Origin: Tanypteryx hageni | Lineage: Eukaryota; Arthropoda; Insecta; Odonata; Petaluridae | Direction: 5' to 3' | DNA length: 64,000 nt | Assembly (NCBI GenBank): GCA_028673005.1 | Contig: CM054115.1 | Coordinates: 4,881,501-4,945,500 of the forward strand | Part shown: in pieces, positions 14,284 through 22,850 of the stretch | Numbering within the stretch: position 1 is the first letter of the stretch | Layout of the letters: every line of letters starts with the position of its first letter | The notes under the pieces: model-generated | What the model was told of the DNA's origin: nothing | What the model saw: the letters and a program-made list of their open reading frames with translations, nothing else | Databases searched by the model: none | Made by a program: the position numbers and the translations under genes

Positions 14284-15530
14284 TGTTTCCTTTGCCTACC
14301 TTACCTTACCCCATTTTCATTCCTTCCCCTCTTTATTTTCATTTTTATGTTGCATATTCGTAATAGTTATAAGATTCTCTGTCAAATGATACCAATGTCG
14401 ACTGATTCCTTTGCGTTCTTGGCGCAATCCCCCTTTTCCCTCCTTCTTCACTTTATTTTCGTTTTTATATTGCATATTCGTCATCGTTTAAAAATTCTCT
14501 GTCGATTGATACCAATGTCGACTCTTTCCTTTGCGTACTTTACGACCTCCCCCTTTTCCCTCCTTTCTTTATTTTCGTTTTTATATTGATATTCGTAATC
14601 GTTATAGAATTCTCTGTCGATCGATATCAATGTCGACAGGTTCCTTTGCTTACATTAGGCCCTCCCCCTTTTCCCTCCTCCCCACTCATTTTCGTTTTTA
14701 CGCTGCGTATTCTTAATCGCAAAAAAAGTCTTTGTAAATTGATACAAATGTCGACTGTTTCCTTTGCGTACCTAACGCCCTCACACTTTTCCTTCCTCTC
14801 CCTTTTTATTTTCGTTTTTCGGTGCGTATTCGTAACCGCTATAGAATTCTCTGTCGAATGACACCAATGTCGAATTTTTCCTTTTCGTACCCTCCCCCTT
14901 TTCAATCCTCCTCCTTTTCCCTCCTCCCATCCTATATTTTCATTTTTTACGCTGCATATTCGTTACTGTTGTAAAATTCTCTGTCGATTGATACCAACGT
15001 CGACTATGTCGTTTGCGTACCTTACGCCCTCACCCTTTTCCCTCCTTCCTCTTTTCCCTCTTTTTCCTCTATATTTTCGTTTTTATATTAGATATTCGTA
15101 ATCGTTATTAAAATCTCTGTCGAATGAAACCAATGTCGACTGTTTCCTTTGCGTACACTACGCCCTCTCCCTTTTCCCTCCCCCCCTTCTTTATTTTCGT
15201 TTTTATATTGCATATTCGTAATCGTTTTAATATTCTCTGTCGATTGATACCAATTTCGACCGTTTCCTTTCGGTACCTTACGCTCTCTCCTTTTTACTTC
15301 CTCCCCCTCTTTATTTTCATATTTATGCTGCATATTCGTAATCGTTATAGAATTCTCTGTCGATTGATACCAATGTCGACTGTTTTCTTTGCGTACCTTA
15401 CGCCCTCCACCTTTTCCCTCCTCCCCCTCTTTATTTTTGTTTTTACGCTGCGTATTCCTAATCGTTATAGAATTATCTGTCGATTGATACCAATGTCCAC
15501 TGTTTCCTTTGCGTACCTTACGCCCTACCC
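14284..15530. repeat. Diverged margin of the satellite array
   Basis: About ten monomers of varying length (roughly 115 to 130 bp) that still align to the core unit but each carry many private substitutions and small indels. They share states absent from the core, such as ATTCGTAATCG in place of ATTAGGAATCA and TTACGCCCTC in place of TTAGGCCCTC. They mostly carry the TGTCGATTGATACC haplotype that is a minority variant in the core. Decay at array edges is expected where unequal exchange is rare. The array ends near 15530 at the sequence CCCTTCAGGATT. Confidence 0.92.
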
Positions 15531-15959
15531 CTTCAGGATTCTTTCTTTCCTCTCCTAAAGCTTTGCAAATCATAGCTTTCAGATCATTACTTAAGTTTGT
15601 CAAACTGAGTCTGCTTTTTTTCCATTTGCATGTCAGCCCCTAGTGCAACTCTTGCATAAATTGTAGCCGGTAACGGGGACCGGAGAAAAATAACGTGTTG
15701 CTCCTTTGACGGCATATAGACAACTAACTAGAGGAAGCACTGCTAAGAGAGCGGGGAGCGTGTTTGAACACGAGCAGCGTTAGACTCGTATTTCGGTAAT
15801 GTGTGAGTCAGTGACGAACGTTACCTTTCTAGGGTTAAAGGGATTTTTTTCCTCCGTTTTCACAAAACTACGTGCATTTGAAAATATTACTATTCCTTAG
15901 TTACTACTAATAGTTAGCGGTGACAAATAATTAGAAACAATCAAACACGGGGCAGCAAA
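15531..15959. other. Unassigned flank of the satellite
   Basis: Unique-looking sequence with no open frame I recognise, no repeat and no RNA gene. It is the immediate chromosomal flank of the satellite array. Confidence 0.5.
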
Positions 15960-16076
15960 CATTTCTCTGGGGGACCTAGAGTCCCCGACACCTTTCACAC
16001 TAGGCAAGCCCCGCACCCGCCACGCGTGGGGCCCTAGGCTATGGCCTATTTGACCTATGCCTTAATCCGACCCTGG
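15960..16076 (-). mobile_element. Possible hAT-type terminal fragment
   Basis: Read on the minus strand, the segment begins CAGGGTCGGATTAAGGC followed by a GC-rich run with GGGGCCC motifs. This resembles termini of hAT elements that start CAGGG. I do not see a partner inverted end or a target duplication, so this is a suggestion only. Confidence 0.3.
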
Positions 16077-16319
16077 AGACATGTTCCTATGTAGCAAACA
16101 AACGACATGGTTTTTTCTTTATTGTTGATTCTGTTTTGTTTCAAAGAAGATATATGTATATACATATAAACTTCATAAATGTATATAGTTTTTCCATATA
16201 ACCTTTCTCTGAATGTAAAGTAAAATAAAGAATTTAATTTTTAGAGTTATTTTAAACGAATTAAAGAATATTTTTATTGTAAATTAAGAGACTTGTTGTA
16301 ATTCCTCATAAATAAAAAA

Positions 16320-16353
16320 GACCTAGGTTTTGTTGCAATGCAACATCGTCAGG
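16320..16353 (-). ncRNA. Hammerhead-ribozyme-like motif in PLE1
   Basis: On the minus strand the 3' flank of the PLE coding remnant reads CTGACGA, then a 6-bp hairpin (TGTTGC, loop ATT, GCAACA), then AAAACCTAGGTC. This follows the hammerhead order CUGANGA, helix II, GAAA, short helix III, UH cleavage site. The expected GAAA has an A in place of G, and I cannot pair a convincing helix I. The second arm at 17145 keeps CGAAACCTAGGTC. PLE terminal repeats are known to carry minimal type I hammerheads. This looks like a decayed one. Confidence 0.4.
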
Positions 16354-16573
16354 TGAATAAATTCAAAGCCGGCAGCAATTAGTAATAGTTACAATGGGTG
16401 GGTGAAGGATGGTGAGTTGGGGAGAATAAAGAAAGGAATTGTGGAGCGAACATCACTGGAGGAAATGAGTGAGCGTATGTTCGTGGGAAGTGGAGGGGGA
16501 GAAAACGGTTGAGCTTAGTGATGTCCAGTAAGTTGGATAATGTGAAGACAATGGGGATAATTGGTAGGAATTA

Positions 16574-17005
16574 TTAGATTAGGGGAAGGTCGAGAAGTGG
16601 AGAATGAAGAGGATACAAAATATCATTTAAAACATCACAGTTTTTTGAAGCCACACACTGTATCATTTCAAATTGTTCCAGAATATCAAGCCTGGGTCCC
16701 TTACTTTCATAATGCAGGATTTTGGGAATAAAGTCGCTGTTGTGTCCATGTTCCAATAAATGTTAGGCAAAGAGAGAGGTTGTTTTACTGTTTATGAAGC
16801 AGGAATGATGTTCCTTGATTCTTTCTTTGAATTTTCGTCCCGTTTGTACTATATAAACGGCAGTACAATCTCCACAATGTAATTTGTGAATTCCACTTTT
16901 TCCAAATTTTTAATTTTGTCTTTAGTACGACATAAAAGGTTTTTTAAGTTCTATCTACTGTAAAAAGCGGCTCTAATTTATTTTTGGCAATTAATCTGTT
17001 AATTT
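16574..17005 (-). pseudogene. GIY-YIG endonuclease remnant of a Penelope-like element
   Basis: Minus-strand translation gives a C-terminal GIY-YIG nuclease domain: a KSGIHKLHCGDC segment, then VYIVQTGRKFKERIKEH, then LLEHGHNSDF and LDILEQFEMIQ. This order matches the endonuclease module that follows the RT in canonical PLEs, where the family usually reads GIYKLxCxxC, FYIGQTGRSFxxRxxEH and FAxHLLExxH. An in-frame TAA sits just before HLLEHGH, so the copy is dead. No RT-domain sequence is visible upstream, which indicates 5' truncation. Confidence 0.82.
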
Positions 17006-17206
17006 TAAGGAATATATTACCAAGAAATTATAGTCTTCACCATTGTGGTTTCAAATCGTCAACAGGGATCGTTATTTATATATATTTGTTTAATGGCTAG
17101 TTGGGATCGTTTCCTCTCGTATAATCAGTCAATTAATTATTTTTAACGAAACCTAGGTCGTTTTAAATAAATTTATGTGGAATTACAACAAGTCTCTTTA
17201 TTTTAC

Positions 17207-17861
17207 ATTATGAAGAAATTCCACCAAGTGACGCCTGAAGCCATTAACTAAATATTTTCTTTCTTGATATATTAAGTTATCTTTGTCAATTTTTTGGGCA
17301 ATTGCATTGTTATTGTTAACAATTTGTTACAATATCCGATGTAAAAGACCAAACCTGGCTGTTTTTGGATAATTATTAATAAATAAATAAAATAATTTGA
17401 ATTATTATTCAAATTTCCAGTGTTTTCGAGGAAGCGTTCCTTCATTGATATAAACGGACTATAACCTAGTAAATAGGTAAATGCCTTTCATATATTTTAT
17501 CTTCAAACTCAATAACCTAAACGGAAATTTTAGGAAGCATTGTGGGATCTCGCAAAATTTTATATTTTGCTAGCAGATGACCCGGCAGAAATGACGAGTT
17601 TAATAAAGTATAAAATATTAATAAGTTCTATGGCAAAGTAGTAAAATTTGTGAAGTTTGGAAGCGGAAATAATGAACAAATGCGGAAATCAAACCCGGGT
17701 CTTGCGCTTACTAATCAAGTGATCTAGCGCAGAGCAAACAAGATTGGAAAGGTATACTCCATGTCGGAGTACACAGAGTTTCCAAATGCGTTCCTTGAGA
17801 TTTCACAATGTCCTCAATATTGTTCGCTCAGATGAGAATTTAACGAGAAGCAAGTGAGGTA
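17207..17861. other. Unassigned AT-rich stretch with a tRNA-like box
   Basis: No gene is recognised. Around 17683-17735 the sequence AATCAAACCCGGGTC followed by GCGCTTACTAATCAAG resembles the reversed 3' half of a tRNA (B-box and anticodon arm side). It may be a decayed tRNA-derived SINE head on the minus strand. The rest has no structure I can name. Confidence 0.3.
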
Positions 17862-18163
17862 CGTTGTAAAATACATGTAGGTTTTCATGTAAAGTGGTCG
17901 TCATTGTTCTCCGATTTTAACCAAAATTGGAATCGTTCGACCAATTTTAGCATGACTCCCCAATACGAAATTTTATTAAAATAACTCAAGCGGTTCCCGA
18001 GCCAAAACGAACATTGTAAACTACATTTAGGTCTCATGTAAAGTGGTCGTCATTTTTGTCCGATTTTAACCAAAATTGGGATCAGACGACCAATTTTAGC
18101 AAAACTCCACAATAACAAATTTCATCATAATACGTCCAGCGGTATTTGAGTTTTAGCATGCGG
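17862..18163. repeat. Two-copy tandem repeat of about 150 bp in an unclassified element tail
   Basis: Two adjacent diverged copies (17862-18012 and 18013-18163) share CATGTAAAGTGGTCGTCAT, CCGATTTTAACCAAAATTGG and CGACCAATTTTAGC in the same order. The second copy runs into TTTGAGTTTTAGC and a CGGACGGACGGACGG run, a tail style common at 3' ends of arthropod interspersed repeats. The element class is not identified. Confidence 0.6.
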
Positions 18164-18799
18164 ACGGACGGACGGTCGGAATCGACCTCCCCTATATGCG
18201 TTCACTTCGTGCAAAGAACGCATAATAACGCAGCACGGTTAAAATATTTCTCGGTGGATATTTCAGTGACGTCACAGTAAAATGCACACGAAGGTTCAAG
18301 GATTTAAGCTCATGCTTCCCTGCGTTTGGTGGTTTGTCGTGTCATTTTTACTTTATATATTATATAAGTACTGTACTCGTGCAACCAATTGATTTTGATA
18401 TTTCAACGGGGAATACGCGTTTGAAGGTCCCTATAACACGTTTTGACCGTTTTCTCGAAGTTGTCTGTGTGTGTTGCGTCGTAAAATATTTGCCTATCAC
18501 AACTAAATTTCACGAAGAACATTTTTATCAAAATCACAGGAGTTGGTTAGTTTTTGGGTAAAATGGGCTCACCGGAAAAGATGTTCACTCGACCCGACTT
18601 TTCGTCTTTCCCGAAAATGGCTCTCCCAAATGGAAAAATGACTATAATCAAATGGCTGTAGCTCCCATTTGTTAGACCCTTTTATGGTGGGAGGAGAAAC
18701 CTGGTCATTTAAACTTTGCCCTCAAACAAAAGGCCTCTTGTACGACGGGTCAGGCCGCGAGAGGATTACAGCGTTGCCAAATCATTGTTTTTATCCGGA
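18164..18799. other. Unassigned stretch
   Basis: No gene recognised. A plus-strand 75-codon frame at 18334-18561 lacks any family motif and is probably chance. The right part grades into the hAT remnant that follows. Confidence 0.4.
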
Positions 18800-19387
18800 T
18801 TCTGAGCGCTCTCGAGTGGTAACCTTTTTTTGGAGGGGGGCTACATAGCGCACAAAAATAAGCAAAATCGATAACTCTGCAACAGCAATGGATTCGTCCA
18901 CTTGAAGTGAAAATCTGCTGCATTCAGTTACAGTCGGTTCATTAGTTCCTTCTCACAATAGGCTGACATGTCCTTGATTCGTTTTGAGACAGTGTTGTTC
19001 GAAAGGGGAACAATCAATTTTGTTGCTGTAAATTTCACCAATCATACACTCGAGCAACTCTTTTGCACACGCTTTTATTACTTTTTCTGCGATATTATGA
19101 GCTTTGCCAGCTTTTATTATTCTATAACTGATTCAATACGAACCCTCGAGTGCATTTTTATTATCTTCACAAAATATTTTACGAAATCCCCATTTTTTTT
19201 GCTGAACTTCTGTAAATTTTCTTATAAAATACTCAGCACATTTATCTTTCAAGTACGGTTGCTTTGTCAAAAGGTGTCTTTGTAATTTTGCAGCATTCAG
19301 ACTGCTGTTACTCAATATTTCTTTACATTCAACACAAAGTGCATTTGGCTGTTCTTCATTACCTGTCCATTTGAAACCATACTTCAT
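18800..19387 (-). pseudogene. hAT transposase remnant with BED finger (hAT-F)
   Basis: Minus-strand translation from 19387 begins with a BED-type zinc finger: CVECKEILSNSSLNAAKLQRH, with C-x2-C spacing and a following KLQRHLL. Next comes KCAEYFIRKF, then past a stop RIIKAGKAHNIAEKVIKACAKEL and FSLQVDESIAVAELSILLIFVRY, the region with the first catalytic aspartate (QVDES). The order matches hAT transposases of the ZBED5/SCAND3/FAM200 type. Two or more in-frame stops and the missing C-terminal dimerisation domain show a dead fragment. Its terminal repeats were not found. Confidence 0.75.
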
Positions 19388-19400
19388 TAAACATTAATTA

Positions 19401-19424
19401 TTACGCTAATAATTATTAGCGTAA
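19401..19424. repeat. Perfect 24-bp palindrome
   Basis: Each 12-bp arm reads TTACGCTAATAA from its 5' end, and the two arms meet with no spacer. It lies 14 bp beyond the 5' end of the hAT-F open frame. It could be a terminal or subterminal element feature or a chance AT-rich palindrome. Confidence 0.7.
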
Positions 19425-20134
19425 CGAAAAAAAGACGAAAATTGGGCAACTCTGTAGCAGCAGACTTAGGTTTTACTATAGCTTTATAGTCAACTTTACT
19501 TCCTTACTTAAAAACTAATTAGCAAACATTATAAGGAAAAATGGTATTAGTCGTTTTTTAGTCATTCCGCTCAAGGAAGGACAGGCAGACGGACGATGAT
19601 CCGAATACATAAAGGTCATTTTAGAAAAAGCACTAAAATGCATTTTATGGGGGTTAAACGTTTTCTAGAAAGGAGTGGACACCTACACTACGTCATGTGC
19701 ATGTTATTTTATAAATACAGATGTAAACAGTTGACGAAAAAGTATTAACCCGCAGAAAGTGGGAAAAAATTGAATTAAACGGCAAAAACGAAAGAGCAAA
19801 ACGCGCGCTTCTCGTTCAGTGAGGTTGGTGGCGATTAACTTTCTTCTAAAAAATGAGATGAGGTTTTTCTTTCTGGGTCAGATAAGCACTTCAGGAAAAT
19901 CAAATTTCAGTAGTGAGAAGAAGACGAATATATTTTTCGAAGGGAAAGATAAGCCTTCTACAGTAATCCTACATGTTAATGTGACCCCGCATGGAATAAT
20001 ATTCCTACAAAATGTGCATTAGAAATCAATAGACTTCTATATTTATAGAGGAGGAATGCTGAAAACATTATATTCACCTACGGGCAGATCGATGGTTAAT
20101 TTAAAAGGTAAAATAATTTTAGAATGCGTGAAAG
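19425..20134. other. Unassigned stretch
   Basis: AT-rich, with no recognised protein, RNA or repeat. Short frames such as 19819-20022 carry no family motif. Confidence 0.4.
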
Positions 20135-20349
20135 CAGTGACGTAGCTATGTGGGAGTAGAGGGGAGCAGTTTTCCCGGACGCAGGGCTGAGGGTCGCAAA
20201 CACGTGGGCCGAAAATTACGTTTTTGATTATAAATAATACATATATTATGATATATGCCAAATTAAACGGCCAGTATAATATGATTGAAATTCCATTTTA
20301 TTTCACACGTTACATTTTCCTGGAAAACTGTACTGAGACTACGCCACTG
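20135..20349. mobile_element. Non-autonomous hAT MITE, 215 bp
   Basis: The left end is CAGTGACGTAGCTATG. The right end, read inverted, is CAGTGGCGTAGTCTCA. Internal sequence near the left end includes a GC-rich GAGCAGTTTTCCCGGACGC run, as in Tip100-like hAT elements beginning CAGTGGCG. Flanking octamers CGTGAAAG and CATGGAAG match at six of eight positions, compatible with an old 8-bp target duplication. There is no coding capacity. Confidence 0.6.
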
Positions 20350-20499
20350 CATGGAAGAAAGATTTTTGACGTGACGAAATCACCACGACAACCTTGTAGC
20401 CAGTGCAATGTTTTGATCAAAATAATAATAATTTATTTAGAACAAAGATAAATGCCCCAGTAATATAGGTTACCTCATCTAAGTGAATGAGTCACGTGC

Positions 20500-20573
20500 T
20501 TGGTTTCTCGTAGAACCCAAGGAAGCATCCGCGGAACCCAGTTTGAGAAACCCTACCATAGAGTGAGAAGCAC
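20500..20573. mobile_element. Short hAT-type MITE fragment
   Basis: Read on the minus strand, the right end starts TAGGGTTTCTCAAACTGGG followed by TTCCGCGG. The left side has GGTTTCTCGTAGAACCC. The same TTCTCAAAC and TTCCGCGGAAC motifs occur in the MITE at 62007-62115, so both probably belong to one family. No clear target duplication is seen. Confidence 0.4.
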
Positions 20574-20779
20574 GTAAAGTTGGAGAATTAAACAGAATTA
20601 TTAAGGTTTGTACAATATATTTTATTTCTTTGCAAATGATAGACATTTTCAAAATATTCATCTGACATTTAGCGGATTGGCGATAACATTTATTTTCCTT
20701 TTTATTTTCAGCTTTTCTTTGCATAACTTCTTAACTTTAGTGACTACGGTCATTTCCAGAAAAACGTTTTTTATAAAAA

Positions 20780-21279
20780 ATGTCTTCGCTTAAAAGAAAG
20801 TGCAAATTCTCAAACAATCATAAGGCGAAGTATCCTTGCTTCGATGTCGGGCGGAGTGAAAACGAGGCAAAGTGCACTATTTGTGAAAGTTACGTGTCAG
20901 TTGCACATAAAGGTTCCACTGATTTGGAGCGGCATGTCCAAAGCGAAAGACAAAAAATGGTGTGGATTTCATCTTCTTCTGGGAAATTGGAAGAATCATT
21001 TTTTCTCCAATGTAATTCAACCAATATAAAATCACGTGCTGCTGAGGGAACTTTGGCATTTCATACAGTTAAGCATCATCAGTCTTACAAATCAATGGAC
21101 TGTACCACAGGTTTCATACGTGAATTGTTTAAAGACTCGGAAACTGCCGTAAACACTGCATGTGCAAGAACTAAAATGGAATCTATTATAAATAAAGTGA
21201 TTGCACCACACACTATTGAAGTATTAGGGAAATCACCGAGTGAGATTTCTTGTATAGAAGTTTCAACGGATGCCAGCAT
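20780..21279 (+). pseudogene. hAT transposase 5' fragment with BED finger (hAT-A)
   Basis: The frame starts at ATG 20780 with a lysine-rich MSSLKRKCKF start. A BED-type zinc finger (CTICESYVSVAHKGSTDLERH) occupies residues 33-58. It is followed by AEGTLAFHTVKHHQSYKSMDC and ACARTKMESIINKVIAPHTIE, and ends at CIEVSTDASM, which carries the first catalytic aspartate. The same order occurs in hAT-B (38711-40527) and hAT-E (62610 onward). The frame stops right after STDAS, so the catalytic core and dimerisation domain are missing. It is dead or a non-autonomous remnant. Confidence 0.8.
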
Positions 21280-21589
21280 GGTATAATTATTTTCCTCTCC
21301 AAGATGAGTTTTAAACATTCATATTTCTGATAGACTTGGCAAAATGTTTTTCGGGCACCACTAATTATAACTAATTTTAAATTGCAATTTCATGAAGCTC
21401 TGCATTGATTTCCTTGCTTTTCAAATGGGAGAGTTTTCCGCATTTTCCGGGAAATTAATACATTTTCCGGGACTTTTGATGTTTTTTCTGGTAGCCTGGG
21501 CGAGGTCTGAAAATCACCTGTGGTTTGGTCTCTGAGTTTCATGTCAATGAGTTAGTGAGGTCCAAGCAGGTTTTTATAATAATAGATTT

Positions 21590-22412
21590 ATGTAAATGTA
21601 CGCATTTACTCTACAAAGCTTTTCGCAGACGACTGCGTCATTTATAGACGAATAAGAATGGAAAAGAACCGGGCAATTTTGCAGGAAGACATGGAGTGGG
21701 TAGCAAATTAGATTAAGTTGAACAAAATGAGTGTTAATGGAACAAAGTGAAAACACATCAACTTCACAAATAAAAGGACCGAGAGAAATTTTCGCTATAC
21801 GCTTACTGGGGAAAAGGTACAAAAAGTCGATAATTGCAAATACCTAGGCGTTCAAATAACAAAAGATCTAAAATGGGGTGTACACATTGACAAAATCGTA
21901 GCAAAAGCATATAAGACCTTGCATTACGTGATGCATAATCTAAAAGGAAGTACTAAGGCAGTAAAAGAGTTAGCATATATTAGAATATTAGAATACGCTA
22001 CGAACGTATGGGACCCTTACGAGATAGGGCATATTAGGAAATAAGAGAAGGTGCAAAGAAAGGCAGTGAGATATACCTTAGGAAGATTCCAAAGGGGAGA
22101 TAGCATCACTGAAATGATTAAAATGCTGGGTTGGGAAACGCTTGAGAAAAGGAGGAGGATTAATAGATTAGGGGGTATAGTCCAGGTAATTGGCAAAAAT
22201 AAGGCATGGAAAGATCTAAGGAGTAGGAAAGAGAAGTCAGACTTTATTGGAAAAAATGGACACGAGTTTAAAATTAAATTGAGAACGCAAAAAACAAATC
22301 TTGGCAAATATTCTTTTATTAATAGAGGAATCTGGAATTGGAACATGTTACCTGAAGAGCTCGTTAAACCCTTACCTAAAAATGTTAAAAAATTTAAGAA
22401 TAAATTAGTCTG
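21590..22412 (+). pseudogene. Jockey/CR1-like reverse transcriptase C-terminal remnant
   Basis: Starts at the RT catalytic box LFADDCVIYRRI and runs through VDNCKYLGVQITKDLKWGVHI, LKGSTKAVKELAYIRILEYA and NVWDPYEIGHI to KVQRKAVRYTLGRFQRGDSI and WNWNMLPEELVKPLPKNVKKF. This is the usual order of motifs after the YADD/FADD box in Jockey- and CR1-like non-LTR elements. Stops at about 21710, 21750 and 22043 break it. The 5' part, including the endonuclease, is absent, as expected from 5' truncation during target-primed reverse transcription. Confidence 0.82.
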
Positions 22413-22850
22413 ATCATAGATAATATTGTAAATTGTAACAGATGACGATGGAGTTGGAGAAAGTAAAGGAATGCCTGATGGGGTGAAGTACGGTGGGGAC
22501 CTTGTGAGCCCCATAACCGCTACGGTAGCCGTGAAGGCCCATCTTGAACCTAGAAAACTCTAAACTCCATAAGAATGGTGTAGTAGTTGTCACCACCTGA
22601 CTTAAACCAACCTGGACATTTTAAATAAAATTAAATTAATTTCATAGCTATGTGTTATTTTACTTATTAGACATGGATGATTTGGTTTACTTTATGTGTT
22701 CATTGAATACGAATTGTTTTAATATTTTATGTGATGTACGAGTGTGTGTATATTGTGTGATATTGTACTAAGTATTTTATATTATTTGATTGTCACGAGG
22801 CTTATGGCCTTCTTGTAATGTTAACTGACTAAATAAATAAATAAAACAAA
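21590..22850 (+). mobile_element. 5'-truncated Jockey/CR1-like retroelement
   Basis: The RT remnant is followed by about 430 bp of non-coding 3' sequence that ends in an AAATAAATAAATAAA tail near 22830-22846. Short A-rich tandem tails are typical of this group's 3' ends. The target duplication could not be assigned. Confidence 0.65.

Larger units (their letters stand above)
16278..17206 (-). mobile_element. Penelope-like element fragment (PLE1) between inverted repeats
   Basis: A minus-strand 3' fragment of a Penelope-like element. The coding remnant at 16574-17005 is bounded by two inverted arms, 16278-16333 and 17145-17206. They share TGTAAA(A)TAAGAGAC, TTGTTGTAATTCC and the ACCTAGGT core with a few differences. 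Inverted or direct terminal repeats (pseudo-LTRs) are known in this retroelement class, and these arms fit that pattern. The reverse-transcriptase part is absent. Confidence 0.75.

Noticed and set aside
1..15530. Regular repeat array that could be mistaken for a CRISPR array or a repeat protein gene
   Set aside because: There are no spacers: monomers abut directly and differ only by point changes. The setting is eukaryotic. The open frames are explained by the 120-bp period.
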